Assembly (NCBI RefSeq): GCF_016132445.1
Contig: NZ_CP046056.1
Span: 1,302,001 to 1,366,000, forward strand
Reading direction: 5' to 3'
Source of the DNA: Venatoribacter cucullus
GTDB taxonomy: Bacteria; Pseudomonadota; Gammaproteobacteria; Pseudomonadales; Oceanobacteraceae
DNA length: 64,000 nt
Shown here: piece after piece, positions 17,770 through 26,060 of the stretch
How positions within the stretch are numbered: position 1 is the first letter of the stretch
How the letters are laid out: every line of letters begins with the position of its first letter
Position numbers and translations under genes: made by a program
The notes under the pieces: generated by a model
What the model saw: the letters and a program-made list of their open reading frames with translations, nothing else
Told to the model about the DNA's origin: nothing
Database searches by the model: none

Positions 17770-18000
17770 GGGCGCAATAAACCTGTAGCAGTTATCAAGG
17801 CGCGCGATTTTCGCACGCAACGCCGGTAAACACAAAGGCCGGCAAGCCCCGTTTGCCTTTCCTGTGTCCTTTCCTGAACAGGCTTATACAGAGAAAGAGC
17901 AGGGCAGCAGGTACCGCTATGGGAAGGGCAGGCTGCAGCACTGCCAGCAGCCCCAAAACCGGCAGAACCGATTGTTTTTATTAATTTTTTTAAAAAGGCA
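17770..18000. other. Intergenic region upstream of folD and the tRNA cluster
   Basis: About 230 bp of non-coding sequence between the divergent folD start and the tRNA promoter. An AT-rich, T-tract stretch (about 17970-17995) directly precedes the tRNA promoter and could act as an UP element. I see no further gene or hairpin that I would annotate. Confidence 0.5.
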
Positions 18001-18029
18001 TTGACGCTTTCGCGGTGCCTCTATATTAT
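18001..18029 (+). promoter_or_regulatory. Promoter of the Pro-Arg-His tRNA operon
   Basis: TTGACG, 17 bp, TATTAT: a near-consensus sigma-70 promoter about 40 bp before the first tRNA. AT-rich DNA lies upstream and a GC-rich discriminator (GCGCGGC) follows, the usual design of stringently controlled stable-RNA promoters. Confidence 0.85.
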
Positions 18030-18069
18030 GCGCGGCACTTACAGGGAACACCCCTTGTAAGTGATCGTT

Positions 18070-18146
18070 CGGGGTATAGCGCAGTCCGGTAGCGCGCCTG
18101 GTTTGGGACCAGGATGTCGGGAGTTCGAATCTCTCTACCCCGACCA
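18070..18146 (+). tRNA. tRNA-Pro (TGG)
   Basis: A 77-nt gene with acceptor stem CGGGGTA/TACCCCG, anticodon loop TTTGGGA giving TGG, a TTCGAAT T-loop and an encoded CCA. First gene of the cluster. Confidence 0.96.
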
Positions 18147-18171
18147 TTTAATCCTTGCATTAAATGGACAT

Positions 18172-18248
18172 GCGCCCGTAGCTCAATTGGATAGAGCATC
18201 GGCCTTCTAAGCCGAGGGTTGCAGGTTCAATCCCTGCCGGGTGCGCCA
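18172..18248 (+). tRNA. tRNA-Arg (TCT)
   Basis: A 77-nt gene with acceptor stem GCGCCCG/CGGGTGC (one G-U pair), anticodon stem TCGGC/GCCGA, loop CTTCTAA giving TCT, and an encoded CCA. It reads the rare AGA codon (and AGG). Confidence 0.95.
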
Positions 18249-18276
18249 CTCAAGTGGCAGCTCAGCAGATTATGTG

Positions 18277-18352
18277 GTGGCCGTAGCTCAGTTGGTAGAG
18301 TCCAGGATTGTGATTCCTGTTGTCGCGGGTTCGAGCCCCGTCGGCCACCCCA
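18277..18352 (+). tRNA. tRNA-His (GTG)
   Basis: A 76-nt gene with acceptor stem GTGGCCG/CGGCCAC and anticodon stem CAGGA/TCCTG around loop TTGTGAT, giving GTG. The discriminator is C with an encoded CCA. A G at 18276 supplies the extra 5' base (G-1) diagnostic of tRNA-His. In Pseudomonas a tRNA-Leu follows; none is visible here. Confidence 0.96.
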
Positions 18353-19140
18353 CTTCCCACGCTGTTTCTCCGATATAAAACCTACTAAAAAATCCCTGTT
18401 TCGGAATGTATTTCCGGAATATATGGTCTGTAAATTTAACCAGCATTGCCTGTCAGCGCTGATCTTCTCTTGTTCCGTTGTCTCTCTCTTCTTTAATTTC
18501 AGATCACACAGCGCCATCACTCTGCACGTCTTATGGCCAAGGCCTGTACCGTCCGTCCCAATTTTTTCTTAACGTTATGGGTGCGAATGTAGGTGCTGCC
18601 AGTGGCGGCCCGCATTTCTCATGCACCAGCCGGCGCGACTCAGAATCCGGGGGCCTTTCGGTTGAGCAGCTTGAGCGGCTTTACCAGCACCTAGCGCAAC
18701 AACTGAAGAATGCCCCGCCGCTTTCCGTAGTGCGGCTCCCAGTCGAACTTCCGTTCGAGGCCCCAGTCGATGCCAGATTTGTTTATTACCGGAGCCGGGG
18801 ATGCCTTGTCGCTGCCAATATTACCCCGGCGCAAGATGCACGGAATGTTGTAGCTCATAAGGTGATAGGGCACCTCGTCCTGGCTGGGTGCTTCGGACGT
18901 GATTTGGACGCTGTTCGTGGTGTCATTCACGGTGCTAAGCCTCGCGTGCGGATTGTTAGCGTTGAAGTAGCGGCGCGGTAATGCTGATCTTGTGTTGCAA
19001 GTCTGTGTTTCATTCTCGGGTTATGGAACCGCTCTGTGTAGTCAAAAATATCTGATTTGCGGTTTGACCTTGCTGTTCTGGCGCTTTTTCGCATTTGGTA
19101 ATCTCCCCCAGAAAACAACGGTGATCAACAGTAGAATTTT
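18353..19140. other. Gene-poor region downstream of the tRNA cluster
   Basis: Almost 800 bp with no gene I can recognise. Overlapping frames exist on both strands: plus 18478-18981 (167 codons) and minus 18691-18930 (79 codons). Neither has a clear ribosome-binding site or a family I know. The middle part (about 18590-18980) is GC-rich and could be a remnant of a lost gene, while the first 200 bp are AT-rich. An insertion-sequence fragment follows. The region replaces the tRNA-Leu seen at this point in Pseudomonas. Confidence 0.5.
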
Positions 19141-19293
19141 CCGTAAGCTACACGCAGGGAGATTCTGCAATGCAACGCAGTAACGCGCAGCGGTCAAAAA
19201 TCACGTTTTCCCGACAACCAGGTCCTGTCAGTCCTCAAACAAGCTGAAAGTGGCATTCCGGTGCCAGAGCTGTGCCGTGAGCACGGGGTAGAG
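19141..19293 (+). pseudogene. IS3-family transposase OrfA fragment
   Basis: In the frame of codon 19198-19200 the sequence reads K-S-R-F-P-D-N-Q-V-L-S-V-L-K-Q-A-E-S-G-I. It continues P-V-P-E-L-C-R-E-H-G-V, the N-terminal helix-turn-helix segment of IS3-family OrfA proteins. The similarity stops at about 19290, and no OrfB or rest of OrfA follows. The start region has no in-frame ATG in that frame, so the piece is dead. The upstream GGGAGATTCTGCAATG looks like the former translation start. It is flanked downstream by a large hairpin ahead of tig. Confidence 0.75.
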
Positions 19294-19298
19294 CCCAA

Positions 19299-19347
19299 CC
19301 ATCCGGCAAAACCTGCCACAGGTTTTCAGCCTCTGCCGGGTGGTTTA
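19299..19347 (+). terminator. Compound hairpin ahead of tig
   Basis: An outer 9-bp stem (299-307 with 335-343, one G-U) encloses a perfect inner 8-bp stem AAAACCTG/CAGGTTTT with a 3-nt loop; a bulge of about 8 nt lies on the 3' side. It is followed by TTTATT. It may be the original tRNA-operon terminator, or an element left at the IS junction. Its role as a terminator is inferred. Confidence 0.4.
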
Positions 19348-19372
19348 TTCAGTCCCTTGCTTACGTTATACT
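19344..19372 (+). promoter_or_regulatory. Candidate tig promoter
   Basis: TTTATT, 17 bp, TATACT, with the -10 about 75 bp before the tig ATG. The -35 is weak, and its first bases touch the foot of the preceding hairpin. Confidence 0.45.
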
Positions 19373-19446
19373 CCGCGACTTTCTGAATTTGACGGCGTGC
19401 AGAATTGCTCTGTGCGTCACCTTTGAATCTGTATTGAGAGGCATCT

Positions 19447-20757
19447 ATGCAAGTGTCCATTGAGACGACTTCCGGTCTTCAGCGCGTTATGACTATTGGT
19501 GTACCGGCTGCCGAGGTCGAGCAGAAGGTAACAACTGAACTGAAGAAGCTGGTGAAGGGTCGCCGTATCGATGGTTTCCGCCCGGGTAAGATTCCTCCGG
19601 CGACTGCCAAGAAGATGTTCGGTAAGCAAGCCCGTTACGAAGCTATCTACCAGCAGATGCAACAGTCTTTCTTCCAGGCCGTTCAGCAAGAGAATGTGAA
19701 GCTGGCTGGTATGCCGACGTTCGAGCCGACTGTCGATGAAGACGGTCAGGATCTGCAGTTCAAAGCCACTTTTGAAGTGTATCCGGAAATCACCTTAGCC
19801 GGTTTTGACAGCATCAGCGTTGAACAGAAAACCGCTGCTGTTACGGACGCCGATCTGGACAAAATGCTGGACACCCTGCGTAAGCAGAACGCTCAGTGGG
19901 AAGAGTCTGCCGAAGCCGCTGCTGATGGCGACCAGGTTGTGATTGATTTTGAAGGCTTTATTGATGGTGTTGCCTTTGAAGGCGGCGCTGCCAAAGGTTA
20001 CAGCCTGACCCTGGGTTCCAACTCTATGATTCCGGGCTTCGAAGAAGGCCTGGCTGGCGCCAAAGCCGGTGAAGAGAAAACCCTGGATCTGGCGTTCCCG
20101 GCGGATTACCACAAAGATGATCTGAAAGGTAAAACCGCTCAGTTCAAAGTGACTGTGAACGCGGTTAAGAAAGCTCAGCTGCCGGAACTGAACGAAGAGT
20201 TCTTCAAGTCTTTCGGTGTTGAAGCGGCTGATCTGGACGCTTTCAAAGTAGAAATCCGTAAGAACATGGAACGCGAACTGGCCCGCGCTCTGCGTAATAC
20301 CACCAAGCAACAGGTGGTTGATGGCCTGATCGCTGCCAACAGCATTGATGTTCCGTCGGCTCTGGTAGACCAGGAAATTGATCGTCTGCGTCGTCAGGCG
20401 GTTGAGCAATTCGGTGGCGCCCAATACATGGACCCGAACCGTCTGCCGGCTGAACTGTTCAAAGATCAGGCGCAGAAGCGTGTACTGATTGGTCTGCTGA
20501 TGAACGCCATCATTGAAGCGAACGATCTGAAGCCGGCAGAAGACAAAGTGAACGCCCTGATCGAAGAAGTGGCCGAAACTTACCAGGACCCGCAGGAAGT
20601 GCGTGATTTCTACGCCAGCAACCCGCAGCAGAAGTCTCAGGTTGAAGCGCTGGCTCTGGAAGAACAAGTGGTAGAGAAAGTGCTGGCCGCGGCTAAGGTC
20701 AGCCAGGTTGAGTCTACCTATGAAGAAGTCATCCGTGCCGCTAATCAGCCGGCCTGA
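19447..20757 (+). CDS. tig: Trigger factor
   Basis: Ribosome-bound chaperone and prolyl isomerase that meets nascent chains at the exit tunnel. The 436 residues follow the usual layout. The N-terminal ribosome-binding domain carries the signature G-F-R-P-G-K at 43-48. An FKBP-type isomerase domain lies near 160-245. The long helical C-terminal domain supplies the chaperone arms. A GAGAGG-type site precedes the ATG. It opens the conserved tig-clpP-clpX-lon run, with its own terminator after it. Confidence 0.97.
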   Translation: MQVSIETTSGLQRVMTIGVPAAEVEQKVTTELKKLVKGRRIDGFRPGKIPPATAKKMFGKQARYEAIYQQMQQSFFQAVQQENVKLAGMPTFEPTVDEDGQDLQFKATFEVYPEITLAGFDSISVEQKTAAVTDADLDKMLDTLRKQNAQWEESAEAAADGDQVVIDFEGFIDGVAFEGGAAKGYSLTLGSNSMIPGFEEGLAGAKAGEEKTLDLAFPADYHKDDLKGKTAQFKVTVNAVKKAQLPELNEEFFKSFGVEAADLDAFKVEIRKNMERELARALRNTTKQQVVDGLIAANSIDVPSALVDQEIDRLRRQAVEQFGGAQYMDPNRLPAELFKDQAQKRVLIGLLMNAIIEANDLKPAEDKVNALIEEVAETYQDPQEVRDFYASNPQQKSQVEALALEEQVVEKVLAAAKVSQVESTYEEVIRAANQPA

Positions 20758-20803
20758 TTTGTCATAAGTAACTGACACCAAGCCAATCTGTGGCTAAACT
20801 CGG

Positions 20804-20833
20804 AAACAGCCGCCTTTAGTGCGGCTGTTTTTG
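20804..20833 (+). terminator. Intrinsic terminator between tig and clpP
   Basis: A 10-bp stem AAACAGCCGC/GCGGCTGTTT with a 7-nt loop is followed by further T residues. It lies 47 bp after the tig stop and implies a separate clpP promoter. Confidence 0.9.
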
Positions 20834-20869
20834 TAAACAAGCTCATAATGTCAGGGAGTACAGGGTCGA

Positions 20870-21496
20870 ATGTTTGACTCCATGAAACAACAGTCCGAAA
20901 TTATCCAGGCCAGCGGTCTTGTACCAATGGTGGTGGAGCAGTCAGCCCGTGGCGAACGTGCTTACGACATTTACTCGCGCCTGCTGAAAGAGCGTGTCAT
21001 TTTTCTGGTTGGCCCGGTGGAAGACCACATGGCGAACCTGGTGGTAGCCCAGTTGCTGTTCCTGGAATCCGAAAATCCGGATAAAGACATCCACCTGTAC
21101 ATCAACTCACCTGGTGGTTCGGTGTCTGCCGGTTTGTCGATTTACGACACCATGCAGTTTATTAAACCGGACGTCAGCACCATGGTGATTGGTCAGGCCT
21201 GCAGCATGGGTGCTTTCCTGCTGGCGGCAGGTGCCAAGGGCAAGCGTTACAGTGTGCCGAACTCGCGTATTATGATTCACCAGCCCAGCGGCGGTGCGCA
21301 GGGTCAGGCAACGGATATTCAGATTCATGCCCGTAATATCCAGGACACCAAAGAGCGTCTTAACCGAATTTTGTCGCACCATACCGGTCAGAGCATTGAG
21401 CAGGTTACCGCCGATACCGAGCGCGATAACTTTATGGACCCGGAAGCTGCATTGGCTTACGGCCTGATCGACAAGGTTCTGGTTAACCGCGGTTGA
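20870..21496 (+). CDS. clpP: ATP-dependent Clp protease proteolytic subunit
   Basis: Serine peptidase that forms the 14-subunit barrel used by ClpX and ClpA. The 208 residues contain the triad Ser112 (Q-A-C-S-M-G), His137 (M-I-H-Q-P) and Asp186 (T-E-R-D-N-F). The oxyanion motif S-P-G-G-S-V lies at 80-85. The N-terminal stretch of about a dozen residues is the usual self-removed propeptide. Both partner ATPases are in this window: clpX immediately downstream and clpA near 50 kb. Confidence 0.97.
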   Translation: MFDSMKQQSEIIQASGLVPMVVEQSARGERAYDIYSRLLKERVIFLVGPVEDHMANLVVAQLLFLESENPDKDIHLYINSPGGSVSAGLSIYDTMQFIKPDVSTMVIGQACSMGAFLLAAGAKGKRYSVPNSRIMIHQPSGGAQGQATDIQIHARNIQDTKERLNRILSHHTGQSIEQVTADTERDNFMDPEAALAYGLIDKVLVNRG

Positions 21497-21503
21497 TGTA
21501 CCC

Positions 21504-21529
21504 GGCCTGCGCTGCAGGCCTGAATTTTT
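21504..21529 (+). terminator. Terminator or attenuator between clpP and clpX
   Basis: A perfect 7-bp stem GGCCTGC/GCAGGCC with a 3-nt loop is followed by TGAATTTTTA. It lies just after the clpP stop. It may reduce read-through so that ClpP and ClpX are made in different amounts. Confidence 0.6.
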
Positions 21530-21536
21530 ACGACGG

Positions 21537-21552
21537 CAGGCCCGCGGGCCTG
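21537..21552. repeat. Perfect 16-bp palindrome before clpX
   Basis: CAGGCCCGCGGGCCTG is fully self-complementary and lies about 22 bp upstream of the clpX ATG. It also shares GCAGGCC with the preceding hairpin. It could be a second RNA hairpin or a protein site. Confidence 0.6.
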
Positions 21553-21574
21553 TCACTGATAATGAGGCAGTCGA

Positions 21575-22864
21575 ATGTCCGACGATACAAAAGGCAAGAG
21601 CGACGATAACGGCAAACTGCTGTACTGCTCGTTCTGCGGTAAAAGTCAGCACGAAGTACGCAAGCTGATTGCCGGGCCATCGGTGTTCATCTGTGATGAA
21701 TGTGTCGATCTGTGTAACGACATTATTCGCGAAGAAGTACAGGAAGCCGACAACAAAGGCTCGGGCGATAAGCTGCCGACGCCGCAGGAAATTAAAACCA
21801 CCCTCGACGAGTACGTTATTGGCCAGGATAAAGCCAAGGTTGTGCTGGCGGTGGCGGTGTACAACCACTACAAGCGTCTGCAGAGCAGTGGCGGTAAGAA
21901 GGACGATGTCGAGCTGGCGAAAAGTAACATTCTGCTGATCGGCCCGACCGGTAGTGGCAAAACTTTGCTGGCCGAAACTCTGGCGCGCCTGTTGAATGTG
22001 CCTTTTACCATTGCCGATGCCACCACCCTGACCGAAGCCGGTTATGTGGGTGAAGACGTTGAAAATATCATTCAGAAACTGCTGCAGAAGTGCGATTACG
22101 ATGTGGAAAAAGCCCAGCGTGGCATTGTTTACATCGACGAAATTGACAAGATTTCACGCAAGTCTGATAACCCGTCCATTACCCGCGACGTATCGGGTGA
22201 AGGCGTGCAGCAGGCGTTGCTGAAACTGATTGAAGGCACCGTCGCTTCGGTACCGCCGCAAGGTGGCCGTAAGCATCCGCAGCAGGAGTTTTTGCAGGTT
22301 GATACCAGCAATATTCTGTTTATCTGTGGTGGTGCCTTTGCCGGGCTGGACAACATTATCCGTGACCGTTCCGAGAAGAGCAGCATTGGTTTTGCCGCGA
22401 CCGTAAAAGGTAAACAAGAGCAGAAAGCCATTGGTGATCTGCTGCGCGAAGTGGAACCGGCGGATCTGGTGAAATTCGGTCTGATTCCGGAGTTTATTGG
22501 TCGTCTGCCGATGATCGCTACCCTGGAAGAGCTGGATAAGCCGGCGCTGGTGCGTATTCTGACCGAGCCGCGCAACTCGCTGGTGCGTCAGTACCAGAAG
22601 CTGTTTGAAATGGAGCAGGTGGAACTGGAATTCCGCGAAGCAGCGTTGGACGCAGTGGCCACGCTGGCCATGGAGCGTAAAACCGGTGCCCGTGGTTTGC
22701 GTTCCATTCTGGAAGGTGCGCTGCTGGATACCATGTACCGCATTCCGTCCGAACAGCATGTTGCCAAAGTGGTGATTGAAGAAGGGGTTATTACCGGTGA
22801 TACCGAACCTCTGATCATTTACGAAAATGCCGATCTGGATAAGGTTTCTCCGGATAATGCCTGA
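21575..22864 (+). CDS. clpX: Clp protease ATP-binding subunit ClpX
   Basis: AAA+ unfoldase that recognises tagged substrates (for example ssrA peptides) and feeds them to ClpP. The 429 residues include the zinc-binding domain with Cys18, Cys21, Cys40 and Cys43. Walker A G-P-T-G-S-G-K-T lies at 123-130. A Walker [10 protein letters not shown] is present, as is the pore loop G-Y-V-G-E-D and the I-G-F ClpP-docking loop (S-S-I-G-F-A near 268). It sits 78 bp after clpP with hairpins in the gap and a strong terminator after it. Confidence 0.97.
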   Translation: MSDDTKGKSDDNGKLLYCSFCGKSQHEVRKLIAGPSVFICDECVDLCNDIIREEVQEADNKGSGDKLPTPQEIKTTLDEYVIGQDKAKVVLAVAVYNHYKRLQSSGGKKDDVELAKSNILLIGPTGSGKTLLAETLARLLNVPFTIADATTLTEAGYVGEDVENIIQKLLQKCDYDVEKAQRGIVYIDEIDKISRKSDNPSITRDVSGEGVQQALLKLIEGTVASVPPQGGRKHPQQEFLQVDTSNILFICGGAFAGLDNIIRDRSEKSSIGFAATVKGKQEQKAIGDLLREVEPADLVKFGLIPEFIGRLPMIATLEELDKPALVRILTEPRNSLVRQYQKLFEMEQVELEFREAALDAVATLAMERKTGARGLRSILEGALLDTMYRIPSEQHVAKVVIEEGVITGDTEPLIIYENADLDKVSPDNA

Positions 22865-22898
22865 GCATTAATGGCGGAGTAAGCCGGTAAGTGTCGGT

Positions 22899-22923
22899 AA
22901 AAAGGGGCCTGTGGCCCCTTTTT
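22899..22923 (+). terminator. Intrinsic terminator after clpX
   Basis: An AAAAAGGGGCC/GGCCCCTTTTT stem of 11 bp with a 3-nt loop lies 35 bp after the clpX stop. Confidence 0.93.
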
Positions 22924-23040
22924 CTTGCGCGTTTTCTGAGTTTTTTTGAATTATTAATTGGTTTTCTTCTGCTTTTTTGACGTTTTTTCAGCGTTTTTTC
23001 AATACGATGGGGCGGCTGACAGGTAAATCTTTTTCACTGC

Positions 23041-23068
23041 CTTGTAATTCTTGCTTCGCGCCCTTACT
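23041..23068 (+). promoter_or_regulatory. Possible heat-shock (sigma-32) promoter of lon
   Basis: CTTGTAA, 13 bp, CCCTTACT resembles the sigma-32 pattern (CTTGAA, 13-15 bp, CCCCATNT). It lies about 46 bp before the lon ATG. lon is a heat-shock gene in E. coli, so the position makes sense, but the match is partial. Confidence 0.35.
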
Positions 23069-23114
23069 TCCTGACATATTGGCGTCAGACACGCAGTGAC
23101 CAGGTATTTTATTC

Positions 23115-25505
23115 ATGACACACGAAATTCTTCCCTTATTACCCCTGCGCGATGTAGTGGTTTTTCCGGCCATGGTCATCCCGCTGTTTGTGGGTCGGGA
23201 AAAGTCTATTCAGGCACTCGAAGAGGCCATGGCGCAGGACAAGCGCATTATGTTGGTGGCCCAGAAAGACGCCGCCGATGACGAGCCAGGCATGGACGGC
23301 ATGCACAGCATCGGCACCGTTGCCAATGTATTGCAGTTGCTGAAGTTGCCCGATGGCACCGTGAAGGTGCTGGTCGAAGGTGACCAACGCGCCCGGCTGG
23401 ATGAGCTGCTGGACGAAAATGAGCTGTTCCGCGGGGCTATCAGCCCGGTCGAGGTTGAGGAACCAACCGAGCGTGAAAACGAAGTGCTGGTGCGTTCGTT
23501 AACCGGCCATTTTGAACAATACGTACAGCTGTCGAAAAAAGTACCGACTGAGGTGCTGTCGACCATTTCCGGCATTGAAGATGCCTCTCGTCTGGCGGAC
23601 ACCATTGCCGCGCATATTTCCCTGAAGCTGGATGAAAAACAGCAGGTGCTGGAAATGATTGACCCGCGTGACCGGGTTGAGCACCTGATGGAGCTGATGG
23701 AATCCGAGATTGATCTGCTGAAAGTGGAAAAACGCATCCGTGGCCGGGTGAAAAAGCAGATGGAAAAAAGCCAGCGCGAGTACTACCTGAACGAACAGAT
23801 GAAAGCCATTCAGAAAGAACTGGGCGATCTGGAAGACGGTAGTAACGAGTTTGATGAGCTGAACCACAAGATTGAACAGTCGGGCATGACCAAAGACGCC
23901 CGCGAAAAAGCCAATGCCGAGCTGAAAAAACTGCGCATGATGTCGCCGATGTCGGCAGAAGCCTCCGTGGTGCGCGGTTATCTGGATTGGCTGGTGAATC
24001 TGCCGTGGAAAAAACGCAGCCGCGTGAATCACGATCTGGTCAACGCCAAAGAGATTCTGGATGCCGACCACTTTGGTCTGGACGAAGTGAAAGAACGTAT
24101 TCTGGAATACCTGGCGGTGCAGAACCGGGTTAAGAAAGTGAAAGGCGCCGTGCTGTGCCTGGTTGGTCCGCCGGGCGTGGGTAAAACCTCGCTGGGGCAG
24201 TCTGTTGCCCGGGCCACCAACCGTAAGTTTGTGCGTATGGCCTTGGGTGGTGTGCGTGATGAGGCGGAAATTCGTGGTCATCGCCGCACCTATATTGGTT
24301 CTATGCCGGGCAAACTGGTGCAGAAAATGTCGAAAGTGGGGGTTAAGAACCCGCTGTTCCTGCTCGATGAAATCGACAAAATGGGCATGGATCACCGTGG
24401 CGACCCCGCTTCTGCCTTGCTGGAAGTGCTGGACCCGGAGCAGAACTCCACCTTTGCCGACCATTATCTGGAGGTCGACTACGACCTGTCGGATGTGATG
24501 TTCGTCTGTACCGCCAACAGCATGGATATTCCCGGCCCGCTGCTGGACCGGATGGAAGTTATCCGTATTCCGGGTTACACCGAAGACGAAAAAGTCAGCA
24601 TTGCCCGTCGTTATCTGCTGCCCAAACAGGTTAAGCAGAATGGCCTGCATGAGCGCGAGCTGGAAATCAGTGATGAGCACCTGCGCACCATTATCCGCCT
24701 GTACACCCGCGAAGCCGGTGTGCGGGGGCTGGAACGGCAGATGGCCAAGCTGTGTCGCCGGGTGGTGAAAGCCAATATGCTGGAAAGTAACCAGAAAACC
24801 CGGGTTATTGATGCCGGACTGATTGAAGAATACCTGGGCGTACCGAAGTTCCGATACGGCCTGGCCGGCGCAGAAAACCAGATTGGCCAGGTGACCGGTC
24901 TGGCCTGGACCTCGGTGGGTGGTGAATTGCTCACCCTGGAAGCCGCTGCAACACCCGGTAAGGGCCGCATTATAAAAACCGGCTCGCTGGGTGATGTGAT
25001 GCAGGAATCCATTCAGGCAGCCTTTACCGTGGTGCGCAGCCGCGCCGTCGGTATGGGCGTGGCAGATGATTATTTCGAGAAGCACGATCTGCACGTGCAC
25101 GTGCCGGAAGGGGCGACGCCGAAAGATGGCCCCAGCGCCGGTATCGGCATGGTAACGGCTCTGGCCTCGGTGTTAACCGGCATTCCGGTGCGCGCGGAGG
25201 TGGCGATGACCGGTGAAATTACCCTGCGCGGTAAGGTACTGGCCATTGGTGGTCTGAAAGAGAAGCTGCTGGCCGCCCATCGCGGTGGCATCAAAACCGT
25301 AATTATTCCGAAAGAGAACGAGAAAGACCTGCGTGAGATCCCGGCCAACATCATCGCTGACCTGAATGTGGTGGCCGTTGACTGGATCGACGAGGTACTG
25401 GACCTGGCGCTGGAAAGCCAGCCGCAACCGATTGTTGGTGAAATAATCAGCAAAGATGAGAACGGATCGAAAAAAGAAGAGGCTGGAAGGCCGAGTACGC
25501 ATTAA
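23115..25505 (+). CDS. lon: ATP-dependent protease Lon
   Basis: Homo-oligomeric AAA+ serine protease for misfolded and regulatory proteins in the cytoplasm. The 796 residues show the full order: N-terminal substrate-binding domain beginning L-P-L-L-P-L-R-D, coiled-coil helical region near 200-300, Walker A G-P-P-G-V-G-K-T at 351-358, and a C-terminal protease domain. The catalytic Ser674 is in D-G-P-S-A-G, and the paired Lys is near 717 in G-G-L-K-E-K. A charged tail follows. It lies between clpX and hupB, as in Pseudomonas and E. coli. Confidence 0.97.
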   Translation: MTHEILPLLPLRDVVVFPAMVIPLFVGREKSIQALEEAMAQDKRIMLVAQKDAADDEPGMDGMHSIGTVANVLQLLKLPDGTVKVLVEGDQRARLDELLDENELFRGAISPVEVEEPTERENEVLVRSLTGHFEQYVQLSKKVPTEVLSTISGIEDASRLADTIAAHISLKLDEKQQVLEMIDPRDRVEHLMELMESEIDLLKVEKRIRGRVKKQMEKSQREYYLNEQMKAIQKELGDLEDGSNEFDELNHKIEQSGMTKDAREKANAELKKLRMMSPMSAEASVVRGYLDWLVNLPWKKRSRVNHDLVNAKEILDADHFGLDEVKERILEYLAVQNRVKKVKGAVLCLVGPPGVGKTSLGQSVARATNRKFVRMALGGVRDEAEIRGHRRTYIGSMPGKLVQKMSKVGVKNPLFLLDEIDKMGMDHRGDPASALLEVLDPEQNSTFADHYLEVDYDLSDVMFVCTANSMDIPGPLLDRMEVIRIPGYTEDEKVSIARRYLLPKQVKQNGLHERELEISDEHLRTIIRLYTREAGVRGLERQMAKLCRRVVKANMLESNQKTRVIDAGLIEEYLGVPKFRYGLAGAENQIGQVTGLAWTSVGGELLTLEAAATPGKGRIIKTGSLGDVMQESIQAAFTVVRSRAVGMGVADDYFEKHDLHVHVPEGATPKDGPSAGIGMVTALASVLTGIPVRAEVAMTGEITLRGKVLAIGGLKEKLLAAHRGGIKTVIIPKENEKDLREIPANIIADLNVVAVDWIDEVLDLALESQPQPIVGEIISKDENGSKKEEAGRPSTH

Positions 25506-25511
25506 GGCGGC

Positions 25512-25540
25512 TTGACGCTGCAGGGGGCGCTTGGTATAAA
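25512..25540 (+). promoter_or_regulatory. Strong sigma-70 promoter of hupB
   Basis: TTGACG, 17 bp, TATAAA, about 80 bp before the hupB start and just after the lon stop. This is one of the best promoter matches in the window and explains how the abundant HU protein is expressed independently of lon. Confidence 0.85.
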
Positions 25541-25622
25541 TCGACGCTCAAATTTTTCCTGTAGCGATCACCCAGTCGCATAACAAGAATTCACAATTGC
25601 GCACAGAATAAAGGGGATTAGT

Positions 25623-25895
25623 GTGAACAAAACTGAATTGATTGATGCCATTGCCGCTCAGGCGGACATTCCTAAAGCGGCTGCTGGTCGTGCACTGGAC
25701 GCCATGATCGACAGCATTGGCACTGCACTGAAAAGCGGTGATCAGGTTGCTCTGGTTGGTTTCGGTACTTTCCTGGTGAAAGAACGTGCTGCCCGTACCG
25801 GCCGTAACCCGCAGACTGGCGCTCCGATCGAAATCAAAGCCGCCAAGGTTCCTGGTTTCAAAGCTGGCAAAGCGCTGAAAGACGCTGTCAACTAA
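25623..25895 (+). CDS. hupB: DNA-binding protein HU-beta
   Basis: Small nucleoid-associated protein that bends DNA non-specifically as a dimer. The 90 residues fit HU exactly. The N-terminus reads [11 protein letters not shown], the core contains G-F-G-T-F, and the DNA-binding arm contains the R-N-P-Q-T-G motif with intercalating Pro63. Translation starts at GTG after a GGGG-type site. HU rather than IHF is indicated by the A-A-R-T-G-R-N-P arm and the lon-hupB-ppiD context. Confidence 0.97.
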   Translation: MNKTELIDAIAAQADIPKAAAGRALDAMIDSIGTALKSGDQVALVGFGTFLVKERAARTGRNPQTGAPIEIKAAKVPGFKAGKALKDAVN

Positions 25896-25977
25896 GTGAT
25901 TAATGACCGGCAAGCAACCTTTAGTTCCGGGTTGCACTGTCGGGACGCAGGGCCTGGTCCCGGCCGGTCAGCCAGAT

Positions 25978-26007
25978 AAAAAAGCGCATCCCGGATGCGC
26001 TTTTTTT
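25978..26007 (+). terminator. Intrinsic terminator after hupB
   Basis: An AAAAAAGCGCATC/GATGCGCTTTTTT stem of 13 bp with a 3-nt loop, followed by T residues, lies between hupB and ppiD. Confidence 0.93.
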
Positions 26008-26060
26008 ATATTGGCGCTATCAATAATAATGAGTGGCGTGCAGTCACAGTTGGAGGAAGC

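Noticed and set aside
18583-18990. Possible integron cassette with attC-like ends
   Set aside because: GTTA/TAAC strings are present near both ends, but neither fits the RYYYAAC/GTTRRRY core consensus with paired arms.
23499-25100. Minus-strand open frame of 533 codons opposite lon
   Set aside because: Its His/Gln/Phe-rich composition is a shadow of the Lon coding frame, and Lon is complete with all motifs on the plus strand.
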